DNA of 6,117 nucleotides from the NCBI GenBank assembly GCA_937864275.1, contig CALMIW010000320.1, forward strand, positions 1 through 6,117. Reading direction: 5' to 3'. Each line of letters opens with the position of its first letter. Position 1 is the stretch's first letter. This DNA comes from an uncultured Dehalococcoidia bacterium. GTDB taxonomy: Bacteria; Chloroflexota; Dehalococcoidia; Tepidiformales; Tepidiformaceae. Positions 1 through 5,299 of this stretch are shown here, in pieces. Under the pieces are notes generated by a model. It was not told the origin of the DNA and did no database searches. It was given only the letters and a program-made list of their open reading frames with translations. The translations under genes and the position numbers were made by a program.

Positions 1-603
1 GTCGAAGGCCACCTTGAGCGCGCCCGCGCGCCCGGCCACGGCCCAGAAGGCGCCCTGGGGGCACAGGTGGCCACACCAGCCGTGCTTCGCGACGAAGGCG
101 TCGAAGAGGAAGACGGCCGCGAAGCCGAGCCACTTCTCCGGCTCCGTCGGGAGGTTCACGCCGTAGAGGACAACGCCGATGCCGAGGATGAGGACGACAT
201 CCAGGAAGGACGTGACGAGCGCCAGTCCGATCTTCCCGGCGAAGTAGGCGCTGCGCGGCAAGGGCGTGCCGGAGAGGCGCCGCAGGAGGCCGTCGTGCTG
301 TTCCCCCGCCACAGTCATGGCGAGGCTGGCGAACGTCGCGCTGACGACGCCGGTGGCGATCATGCCTGGCACGAAGTACTGGGCGAATTGCACCTGCTCG
401 GCGCCGGGCGGGCCATCGATGGCCCCGCTGAAGATCGTAGAGAAGATGACGACGAAGAGGACGGGCAGGAGGAAGGTGAAGAACACCTGCTCCGGCGTCC
501 TGAAGAACGTTTTCAGCTCGATCCGGGTGCGCTCGAACGACAGGCGTGCGAGCCTGCCGGGGGCGTTTGGCCGGAATGGCCGGGTGGTTGCTGCGGCGGT
601 CAT
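1..603 (-). CDS. ABC-2 type permease running in frame into a NapH/MauN-like fragment (3' end outside window)
   Basis: The frame is open from ATG 603-601 to the window edge (201 residues visible). Residues 1-155 look like a DrrB/ABC-2 drug-exporter permease: a cytoplasmic start, membrane segments near residues 41-60, 74-98 and 120-147, and the typical link GEQHDGLLRRLSGTP between helices two and three. From about residue 165 it no longer resembles a permease. FDAFVAKHGWCGHLCPQGAF (168-187), with Cys177 and Cys181, is the hallmark of the NapH/MauN quinol-dehydrogenase membrane proteins that carry ferredoxin-type clusters. ABC-2 permeases have no such motif. The start codon overlaps the ATPase stop by 4 bp (ATGA, 603-600), so translation is coupled to the ATPase. 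The protein is either a true gene fusion or deletion product, or an assembly misjoin near 100-141. The permease identity of the first part is secure; the integrity of the whole is not. Confidence 0.75.
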   Translation of the reverse strand, partial: MTAAATTRPFRPNAPGRLARLSFERTRIELKTFFRTPEQVFFTFLLPVLFVVIFSTIFSGAIDGPPGAEQVQFAQYFVPGMIATGVVSATFASLAMTVAGEQHDGLLRRLSGTPLPRSAYFAGKIGLALVTSFLDVVLILGIGVVLYGVNLPTEPEKWLGFAAVFLFDAFVAKHGWCGHLCPQGAFWAVAGRAGALKVAFD

Positions 604-1468
604 CCCTCAACTCCTTCCGCGTCCGAGGCGGCGACCATCTGGAGGTAGATGTCTTCGAGGCTGGGCCGCGCGACCGAGAGCCCCGGGATCTCGTCTTCGC
701 CGTGGGATTCGGCCCAGCGGCTGAGCGCGACCACGACCCGGGTCGGTTCCGCGGTGGTAATCGTCGCCACCCCCGGCCCGATCTCGGCGATGAGCCCTTC
801 GGGCAAGGGCTGGCCGGCGAGCCCGCCGGTGAGGTCGAAGCTGACCCGGGCGAGCGCCCGTTGGCGGCCGCCCATCTCTCGCGGCGTGCCGACCTCGGCG
901 AGCCTGCCCTTGATGATCACGCCGACACGATCGGCCAGCTGCTCGGCCTCATCGAGGTAGTGCGTGGTGAGGAGCACCGTCTTGCCGAGGGCGGTGAAAT
1001 TGCGGACGACGTCCCAGATCTGGCGGCGGCCCTGGGGGTCCAGCCCGGTTGTGGGCTCATCGAGGAAGATGAGCTCCGGGTTGCCGATGATGCCAAGGGC
1101 GAGGTCGACGCGGCGTTTCTGGCCGCCGGAGAGGCTCTTGCAGACGGCGTCGCGCTTTTCCTTGAGGCCGACCATCTCGATGACCGCTTCGGGGGGCTTC
1201 GAAGGCGGCGGGGGGCCGGGAGCGGGGGGCGGGCCGGCCCCGGCGGGGAGCCCCCGCCAGTCGCCGGGTCGACGCCGAGCACGGTGGCGGCGCCGGACGA
1301 AGGCCTGCGGAAGCCCTCGAGGATCTCGACGAAGGTCGTCTTCCCGGCGCCGTTGGGGCCGAGGAGCGCGAACACCTCGCCAGGAGGGACCTCGAGGTCC
1401 ACGCCGCGCAGGGCCTCGACGTGGCCGTAGCGCTTGGTGATTCCGGTGGCGGAGATGGCTGCGGTCAT
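600..1468 (-). pseudogene. Drug-exporter ABC transporter ATP-binding protein, frameshifted and lacking the Q-loop region
   Basis: This is the ATPase partner of the ABC-2 permease, expected to power export of a hydrophobic compound or drug. Frame one starts at ATG 1468 and carries the N-terminal half, with Walker A GPNGAGKT at residues 37-44 and the usual ILEGFRRPSSG follow-on up to VDPATG (ending near 1256). The rest lies in another minus frame: AVIEMVGLKEKRDAV from about 1187, signature LSGGQKRR (1133-1110), Walker B LIFLDEP with Asp codon 1061-1059, D-loop GLDP, and the H-loop His codon 962-960 in TTHYLDEAEQLADRV. That frame ends with TGA 602-600. Between the halves, where relatives have the LGVVLQ-type Q-loop and about 40 residues, there are only about 22 Pro/Gly/Ala-rich codons. 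It thus shows both a frameshift and an apparent deletion. As written, neither half would be an active ATPase. Sequencing error in the G-rich tract is the main alternative. Confidence 0.8.
1210..1248 (+). other. G-quadruplex-type tract at the ATPase lesion
   Basis: The plus strand, which is the template strand of the ATPase gene, has G runs at 1210-1215 (6), 1218-1220 (3), 1224-1229 (6), 1231-1233 (3) and 1245-1248 (4). The first four are separated by loops of only 2, 3 and 1 bases, which satisfies the standard G3+N1-7 quadruplex pattern. A further GGGGGG lies at 1191-1196. The tract coincides with the frameshift and the missing Q-loop codons, so it is likely the cause, through slippage, deletion or sequencing failure. 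Confidence 0.6.
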
Positions 1469-1474
1469 GGGGTT

Positions 1475-1639
1475 TCAGCTCGCGGCGGCGGGAAGCAGTC
1501 CCAGCCGCGCGCGGACAACCCTAACAGAACGCTGCAGGCGGTCGAGCTTCTTGACGGACTCCCATTCTTCGCGGAGCGCTATCCCCCGGGGATTGGCGAG
1601 AAGCTCTTGCTGGCGGCTGCGAGCGATTTCGTAAAGCAT
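1475..1639 (-). CDS. Small hypothetical protein (54 aa) heading the ABC operon
   Basis: I do not recognise this protein. It starts MLYEIARSRQQELLA and ends ARLGLLPAAAS; it is Arg-rich, probably mostly helical, with no signal peptide, membrane segment or Cys. The ATG at 1639-1637 is chosen because a perfect AGGAGG lies six bases upstream (1651-1646). The open frame extends further, to 1774, but that would run through the promoter and into the divergent regulator gene. The stop at 1477-1475 leaves six bases before the ATPase start at 1468, so it is the first gene of the operon and closest to the MerR-controlled promoter. It may be an operon-specific small protein or a translated leader that couples initiation at the ATPase, which itself has no good ribosome binding site. 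Existence is well supported; function is unknown. Confidence 0.7.
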   Translation of the reverse strand: MLYEIARSRQQELLANPRGIALREEWESVKKLDRLQRSVRVVRARLGLLPAAAS

Positions 1640-1645
1640 TGTGGT

Positions 1646-1651
1646 CCTCCT
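1646..1651 (-). promoter_or_regulatory. Ribosome binding site of the 54-aa gene
   Basis: The minus strand reads AGGAGG, a full match to the anti-Shine-Dalgarno complement, six bases before ATG 1639. It fixes the start of the small gene and is among the strongest ribosome binding sites in the window. Confidence 0.75.
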
Positions 1652-1669
1652 TGGATATTGGACAGTGAC

Positions 1670-1699
1670 ACTATCCGATAGTGGAACTATCCTTGTCAA
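1670..1699 (-). promoter_or_regulatory. Divergent promoter/operator with long spacer, probable MerR-family site
   Basis: On the minus strand a perfect -35 TTGACA (1699-1694) is followed after 18 bases by GATAGT (1675-1670), a 4/6 match to the -10 consensus; ATAGTG one base on gives a 19-base spacer. Spacers of 18-20 bases, longer than the optimal 17, are the hallmark of MerR-activated promoters, where the regulator untwists the DNA. The spacer is filled with half-sites: ACTATC-c-GATAGT (1670-1682) and GATAGT-gga-ACTATC (1677-1691), sharing the central arm. Transcription would serve the small gene, ATPase and permease. The MerR gene begins 22 bases beyond the -35 on the other strand, so the same site could autoregulate it. 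Confidence 0.6.
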
Positions 1700-1721
1700 C
1701 ACCCTCCCGGGAGATTGTGTG

Positions 1722-2366
1722 ATGAAGATCTCCGAGCTCAGTTCACGGACCGGGGTCTCGATCCCGACGCTCAAGTTCTACCTCCGGGAGGGGCTCCTGC
1801 CGCAGGGCCAGCTCTCCTCCCCCAACCAGGCGGACTACAGCGAGCGCCATGTCCGGCGGGCGGCACTGATCCGGGCGCTGCGCGACGTGGCGGGTCTCTC
1901 CATCGCGAAGATCAAGACGATCGTCGATGCCCTCGACCATGGCGAGGAGCTCTACGAGGTGATCGGCAGGACGGTGGATTCGCTGGGCGGCGCGACGATC
2001 GAGGAGTTTACCCCTGCCCAGCGCGAGGCGGCGGCGGATATCGACCGGTTCCTGGCGTCACTGGGGCTACCCGTCCGGGAGGACTCGCTCGCCCGGCAGC
2101 AGATCATCGCGGCGTTCGCAACGGTGCGGGAGATGCTGTTCCCGGGAGTCCCGGCCGAGTTCCTGATGCCATACGCCGAGGCGGCGGCACAGGTGACGGC
2201 GATGGAACGGGCGGCGACGCCGGGTCTGTTCGACCTCGAGCCGGAACTGGCGATCGAGAAAGCCACCCTGGGGCTCGCACTGTTCGAGCCGATCCTGGCG
2301 GGCTTCCGGCGGCTCTCGCACGAGCAGCGCGTCCACGACTTGCTCGGCGCGCCGCCGCCCGAATAG
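1722..2366 (+). CDS. MerR family transcriptional regulator
   Basis: This is a 214-aa DNA-binding regulator, transcribed divergently from the ABC operon and most likely controlling it. The N-terminal residues 1-70 form a typical MerR winged helix-turn-helix: KISELSSRTGVSIPTLKFYL is helix-turn-helix one, followed by REGLLPQG, the wing with PNQADYSERHVRRAALI, and a second helical pair with RDVAGLSIAKIKTIV. Residues 75-214 are a helical effector or dimerisation region with no metal-binding Cys cluster, which argues against a metal sensor and for a drug-type or unknown ligand. The start is ATG 1722, giving the conserved MKISELS beginning; GTG 1719 is directly adjacent and also possible. GGGAGA at 1709-1714 is a reasonable ribosome binding site. 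A longer frame from 1641 would start on the far side of the operator and is unlikely. Its stop lies ten bases from the convergent selenoprotein stop. Confidence 0.9.
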   Translation: MKISELSSRTGVSIPTLKFYLREGLLPQGQLSSPNQADYSERHVRRAALIRALRDVAGLSIAKIKTIVDALDHGEELYEVIGRTVDSLGGATIEEFTPAQREAAADIDRFLASLGLPVREDSLARQQIIAAFATVREMLFPGVPAEFLMPYAEAAAQVTAMERAATPGLFDLEPELAIEKATLGLALFEPILAGFRRLSHEQRVHDLLGAPPPE

Positions 2367-2376
2367 GTCCCCGGGT

Positions 2377-2895
2377 TCAGTCGACCAGCGCTTCGATCAC
2401 GCGGTCCACGATGGCATCCGCCTTGGCGCGCATCTCGTCGTCGGTCGCATCCTGGATAGGGTGCGGCACGAAGATGCGCCGGACTTCCGGGAAGCCGAGC
2501 GCCTCAGCCTGGGCCGCGGCTGCATCGATGAACTCGCTGGAGGCGATGAAGACGGAGGGCTTGCCGTTGATTTCGAACCAGGTCGTGTCGTGCACACTGC
2601 ACGTTGTGCAGGATCCTCAGTCGGCCAGTGCTTCGATGACGAAGCCACACTCCTCGGCGATTTTCTGGCGCAGGTCCAGCGGAGCCGGCTTGGTGAAGGT
2701 CGGCTTGGCGTAGTTGCGGAACTCGACGCCAGGAAGGCGTTCGCGGAGGCGCTCCTCGATCCGGGCGATGAGGATATCGCCGCGCGGTTTGGAGATGTTC
2801 AGCAGGCCGACGACACCGGTGACACTCTCCGGCCGGGCGGTGAGGCTTCGACGGACAGGCACGCGTTCGTCGGTGGGGTCGAGGATGGTGGTCAT
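2377..2895 (-). CDS. UGSC family selenoprotein with in-frame TGA (Sec93)
   Basis: This is a single 172-residue protein read through TGA 2619-2617 as selenocysteine. Residues 1-92 (MTTILDPTDERV... to VIEALAD) and residues 94-172 are in the same frame with no other stop, and the join reads ALAD-U-GSCTTCSVHDTTWF. U-G-S-C is the signature of the UGSC (seleno)protein family, a known family whose members carry Sec or Cys at this point. Both flanks match my recollection of that family: VGLLNISKPRGD and YAKPTFTKPAP before the Sec, INGKPSVFIASSEF and VFVPHPIQD after it. Sec93 with Cys96, plus Cys99, suggests a thiol/selenol redox centre; the substrate is unknown. No signal peptide or membrane segment is seen. 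A stem-loop right after the TGA fits a bacterial SECIS. The gene follows the thioredoxin-domain gene by 61 bp. The true stop is TGA 2379-2377. Expression needs SelA, SelB and tRNA-Sec, which are not in this window. Confidence 0.93.
2589..2611 (-). promoter_or_regulatory. SECIS-like stem-loop downstream of the Sec codon
   Basis: In the mRNA a perfect six-pair stem, CGUGCA-GUG-UGCACG (2603-2589), has its apical loop starting 20 bases past the last base of the UGA, with G as the first loop base. Bacterial SECIS elements lie within the coding region just after UGA, typically with the loop 16-37 bases away and a G in its first two positions, so both criteria are met. A competing hairpin, CUGCAC-AAC-GUGCAG (2611-2597), shares one arm and cannot form at the same time. 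Which form SelB binds is not decidable by eye. Confidence 0.65.
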
Positions 2896-2902
2896 GGCGG
2901 GG

Positions 2903-2908
2903 ATTGTA
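2903..2908 (-). promoter_or_regulatory. Possible internal -10 element for the selenoprotein gene
   Basis: The minus strand reads TACAAT (5/6 match to TATAAT) seven bases before ATG 2895, and no Shine-Dalgarno sequence precedes that ATG. The arrangement would give a nearly leaderless transcript. No convincing -35 is visible, so read-through from the upstream gene remains equally possible. Confidence 0.35.
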
Positions 2909-2956
2909 GGGTGGCGGGCAAGGGATTGGTAGAAGGGAGCAGGTTTCTCATCGCGG

Positions 2957-4519
2957 TCACTCCCGGATTCTCACGGTGGTCATCTGGCTGCCCATGGGGC
3001 CGCTCACCCAGCCGCCCAGGTAGGCCGCGAACTTGCCGGCCTCGCCCCCGGCGACCACGAAGGTGATGTTCTTCGGGTCGCGGAACTTCGGGACCATGGT
3101 TTCGAGGCCGATCCGCCCGGCCTGTTGAGGCGTCATTCCCTCGGCGCAGAACTCGTCGCGGATGAGTTCGCGCGCCGGGCGGGCGGAGACTTCCTGGATG
3201 CGCTCGCGGATCTGATCCTTGGTCCAGCCGTCCTTCGCGAAGGTGTCGACGTGTTCGGGCGGGACGATGACGACGATTTCGCCGTGGCCGTAGGCCTTGG
3301 GATGGCCGGCTGTGGCGAGGGCCAGGCCGTAGCTCGTCGCCAGGGACTTCGCTCCGCGGGAGAGCTGGTCGATGATGCCATTTGGCGCGCCGCCGGCGTA
3401 GACCGTGACGGTGCTGTCGGCGCGGTCGAACCCGCGTTCGACATGGAGGGGCTCCCAGTTGCTGCGCTCTTCGAACTCAGGGAAGCAGAAGGTGTATTTG
3501 CCCGGCTGGCCGAGCGCGGCGCGGTCGACCGCCCCCGGGCGACCGCCCCCGACGTTCCGGACCACGAGCTGGACGGCCCGCCCGATGGTCGCGTTGGCGC
3601 GGTTGCCCTGGCCCAGGACGTTCATCCGGTAGTTCATCCCGATGCGGTCACGGATGGGGCCGTTGACGATGATCACCGGTGTTGGGAAGTGGGTGGTGGC
3701 GAGGACGCCGTGCATGTTGAACTGCTCGGTGGTGATGGCTTCGACGGCGGCGAGGACGACAGGCAGGTACTCGGGCTTGCAGCCGGCCATCACGGCGTTG
3801 ATCGCCACCTTTTCGACCGTCACCGGGGCCAAATTCGGCGGGACCACTCCCACTACTTCCTGCGGGTCCCGCTTGGTCCCGGCCAGCATGCGGACGACGC
3901 GTTCCGGTGTGGGAGGGATGACCGGGAGGCCGTCCGTGAGGCCCTGATCGAACATGAACTCGAAGATGTCGTCGGATTCGCCCACATCGATGCGGCGGGC
4001 GCGGACTGGGCTCCCCTCCATCTCCGCCTGGAGACGTTCGGCGATGCCCGGTTCGACCGACCTGGAGCCGCACCCCGGCCGGCTCTCCGGGTAGGCCGGC
4101 CAATCCACCACCGGGGCCGGCGAAAGCGTTACCGAGATCAGTCGCTGGAAGAGCGCCTGCCAATCGGCCTTCCCGAAGCCGATGAATCGCTCGAGCTCCT
4201 CGCCATCGCCGGCGGCGAGGATGATCGTCGGAACCGTGTCGAGGTCGTAGCGGTAGGAGACATGGAGTGCCGAGTCGTCGAGCATCGGCGCGGTGAGAGC
4301 GAAGGCGGCGGCCAGGCGCCGGTTCCCGGCGTCGTCCTGTCCGATGCACCAGACGTCCATGGAGTCGCCGAACGCGGCTGCGCCGGCCTGGATGAGCGGC
4401 ATGGACAGCACGCAGGTGGGGCAGTCTTCCTTCACGAAGCAGAGAAGGGCGTGGCGTCCGGTTGGGAACTGGTGCGGCGAACCATCGAGGGCAGGGAGGG
4501 AGAAGGGTGGCAGGGGCAT
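2957..4519 (-). CDS. Thioredoxin-like domain fused to a large uncharacterised domain, UGSC-associated
   Basis: The protein has 520 aa. Residues 1-130 are a thioredoxin/redoxin-type fold: FSLPALDG opening, CFVKEDCPTC with the redox pair Cys33/Cys36, and a cis-proline-like TVPT at 95-98. Residues 147-153 read PGCGSRS, a short Cys motif in the linker. From residue 183 onward (DDIFEFMFDQGLTDGLPVIP) comes a long domain without a function known to me, containing VMAGCKPEYLPVV (243-255), a Gly-rich stretch near 323-330, GIIDQLSRGAKSLA (381-394) and a C-terminal FVVAGGEAGKF (487-497). No signal peptide or membrane helix is evident. The start at ATG 4519 is preferred because it precedes the thioredoxin fold directly; a longer frame to 4747 would overlap the Uma2 gene with Arg-rich filler. 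The downstream selenoprotein, 61 bp away, and the CPTC centre suggest the two share a redox task. The thioredoxin call is strong, the rest is inference. Confidence 0.85.
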   Translation of the reverse strand: MPLPPFSLPALDGSPHQFPTGRHALLCFVKEDCPTCVLSMPLIQAGAAAFGDSMDVWCIGQDDAGNRRLAAAFALTAPMLDDSALHVSYRYDLDTVPTIILAAGDGEELERFIGFGKADWQALFQRLISVTLSPAPVVDWPAYPESRPGCGSRSVEPGIAERLQAEMEGSPVRARRIDVGESDDIFEFMFDQGLTDGLPVIPPTPERVVRMLAGTKRDPQEVVGVVPPNLAPVTVEKVAINAVMAGCKPEYLPVVLAAVEAITTEQFNMHGVLATTHFPTPVIIVNGPIRDRIGMNYRMNVLGQGNRANATIGRAVQLVVRNVGGGRPGAVDRAALGQPGKYTFCFPEFEERSNWEPLHVERGFDRADSTVTVYAGGAPNGIIDQLSRGAKSLATSYGLALATAGHPKAYGHGEIVVIVPPEHVDTFAKDGWTKDQIRERIQEVSARPARELIRDEFCAEGMTPQQAGRIGLETMVPKFRDPKNITFVVAGGEAGKFAAYLGGWVSGPMGSQMTTVRIRE

Positions 4520-4566
4520 GGCGCGCCGATTGTCGGGCCGCGCCGCAGGCTTGTCGACCCGGAGGA

Positions 4567-5151
4567 TCAGGCGTCGAGGATGGCGAAAAGGTCGGCCAGG
4601 GGGAGTTCGAAGCCGGGGAGAGACTCCGCCTTGAGGACCGTGACCGGCGTCCCTGCGTGCTTGCGCCCTTCGAAGACTTCGGCTGAACGGTTGACCGGGT
4701 CGATCAGCCAGCAGGTCTCGACGCCGGAACGCCGAAGGAACTCGCACTTGGTGCGCAACTCGGCGAGGGTCTGGTCGGGCGAGCGGATCTCGACAGCGAC
4801 GGTGGGCGGCGCTCCTTCGCCCCGGGGAATGCCCGGCTTCCAGTACGAGACATCGGGGAGGCGGTAGTTCGGGAGTTCTCCCAATTTGGCCCTCACCTCG
4901 ACGCCGATCCGGCCCGGACGCGTCCCGAGCCAGAGTTGGATGAGGTGCCCGACGCGGAATGCGAGTTCACCGTGGTCTTCGTTGGGCATAGGTTTCTGCA
5001 ACACCACCCCGTCGACATATTCGAGGTACGGCTTCTCCTCGGGCAGCGCCAGGTACTCTTCCGGGGTCATGCGGACGCCGTGGTATTTCGATTGCCACTT
5101 GGGACGCGTTGGCGGCCTGGTGCGCGGCGGATTGGGCTGGCGGATGGCCAT
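4567..5151 (-). CDS. Uma2 family endonuclease-like protein
   Basis: This is a 194-aa protein of the Uma2 family (DUF820), which has a PD-(D/E)XK nuclease fold and is widespread in Cyanobacteria, Chloroflexota and Actinomycetota; its cellular role is mostly unknown. Visible family features, numbered from the 5151 start, are MTPEEYLALPEEKPYLEYVDG (about 28-48), LPDVSYWKPG with the catalytic-type Asp (about 98-107), and VAVEIRSPDQTLAELRTKCEF with the Glu and Lys (about 118-138), followed by CWLIDPVNRSAEVF. The N-terminal 25 residues are Pro/Arg-rich and likely disordered. ATG 5151 is preferred over 5187 because a TATACT lies six bases upstream of it. Its stop is 47 bases before the thioredoxin-domain gene on the same strand, so co-transcription with that gene and the selenoprotein is possible, although a functional link is doubtful. 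Confidence 0.88.
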   Translation of the reverse strand: MAIRQPNPPRTRPPTRPKWQSKYHGVRMTPEEYLALPEEKPYLEYVDGVVLQKPMPNEDHGELAFRVGHLIQLWLGTRPGRIGVEVRAKLGELPNYRLPDVSYWKPGIPRGEGAPPTVAVEIRSPDQTLAELRTKCEFLRRSGVETCWLIDPVNRSAEVFEGRKHAGTPVTVLKAESLPGFELPLADLFAILDA

Positions 5152-5157
5152 GCATGC

Positions 5158-5177
5158 AGTATAGCGGCCCCGGGCCG
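5158..5177 (-). promoter_or_regulatory. Candidate leaderless promoter with palindrome upstream of the Uma2 gene
   Basis: The minus strand has TATACT (5163-5158, 5/6 to the -10 consensus) six bases before ATG 5151, which would place the transcript start at or next to the ATG. No Shine-Dalgarno sequence is present. Just upstream, CGGCCC-c-GGGCCG (5165-5177) is a perfect 6-1-6 inverted repeat lying where a -10/-35 spacer would be, so it could be an operator. No clear -35 hexamer is seen. Confidence 0.4.
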
Positions 5178-5202
5178 TGGCTGGCACTCGATCCTGATAT
5201 TG

Positions 5203-5244
5203 TTGACCTTATCGCTCGACTTTCTTCGAGGAAGGCCGTACGCT
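5203..5244 (+). promoter_or_regulatory. Weak candidate promoter region of the sulfurtransferase gene
   Basis: The gap between the divergent Uma2 and sulfurtransferase genes (5152-5299) must hold the start signals of the latter. TTGACC at 5203-5208 is a good -35 but has no -10 at normal spacing. TCGACT (5216-5221) with TACGCT (5239-5244) has a 17-base spacer and is a weak GC-rich-type pair. CTCGA (5215-5219) and TCGAG (5226-5230) form a short inverted repeat there. I see nothing else in this gap. Confidence 0.25.
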
Positions 5245-5287
5245 GGGTCTCCCCGCCGTAAGGCACCCACGCCAAATCCATGCTCCC

Positions 5288-5292
5288 GGAGG
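5288..5292 (+). promoter_or_regulatory. Ribosome binding site of the sulfurtransferase gene
   Basis: GGAGG lies seven bases before ATG 5300 and fixes that start; the resulting N-terminus matches CysA relatives a few residues before VLVSTDWV. Confidence 0.75.
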
Positions 5293-5299
5293 AACCCCA

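Noticed and set aside
546..1430. 294-aa plus-strand open frame
   Set aside because: Antisense to the ATPase gene, whose motifs are unmistakable on the minus strand.
917..1468. Programmed frameshifting in the ATPase
   Set aside because: No slippery heptamer with a clear structure, and about 20 codons including the Q-loop are missing, so a frameshift alone would not restore a working protein.
1641..1721. MerR start at ATG 1641
   Set aside because: The added 27 residues would span the promoter/operator; the family N-terminus begins at KISELS from ATG 1722.
2377..2379. Terminal TGA of the UGSC gene as a second selenocysteine codon
   Set aside because: No Cys motif or family-like sequence follows, and the protein end matches the expected family end; readthrough would run antisense into the MerR gene.
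2377..2595. Separate 72-aa gene starting at GTG 2595
   Set aside because: It is the C-terminal part of the UGSC selenoprotein; the conserved GSCTTCS and the upstream half are in the same frame across the TGA.
1715..2713. 332-aa plus-strand open frame
   Set aside because: Shifted frame of the MerR gene running on through the antisense of the selenoprotein; Gly/Arg/Pro-rich shadow.
2957..4747. Longer start of the thioredoxin-domain gene at 4747
   Set aside because: The extra 76 residues are Arg/Pro-rich, overlap the Uma2 gene by about 180 bases and precede a natural thioredoxin-domain start at 4519.
3125..4867. 580-aa plus-strand open frame
   Set aside because: Antisense to the thioredoxin-domain gene; composition is the mirror of a GC-rich coding strand with no recognisable domain.
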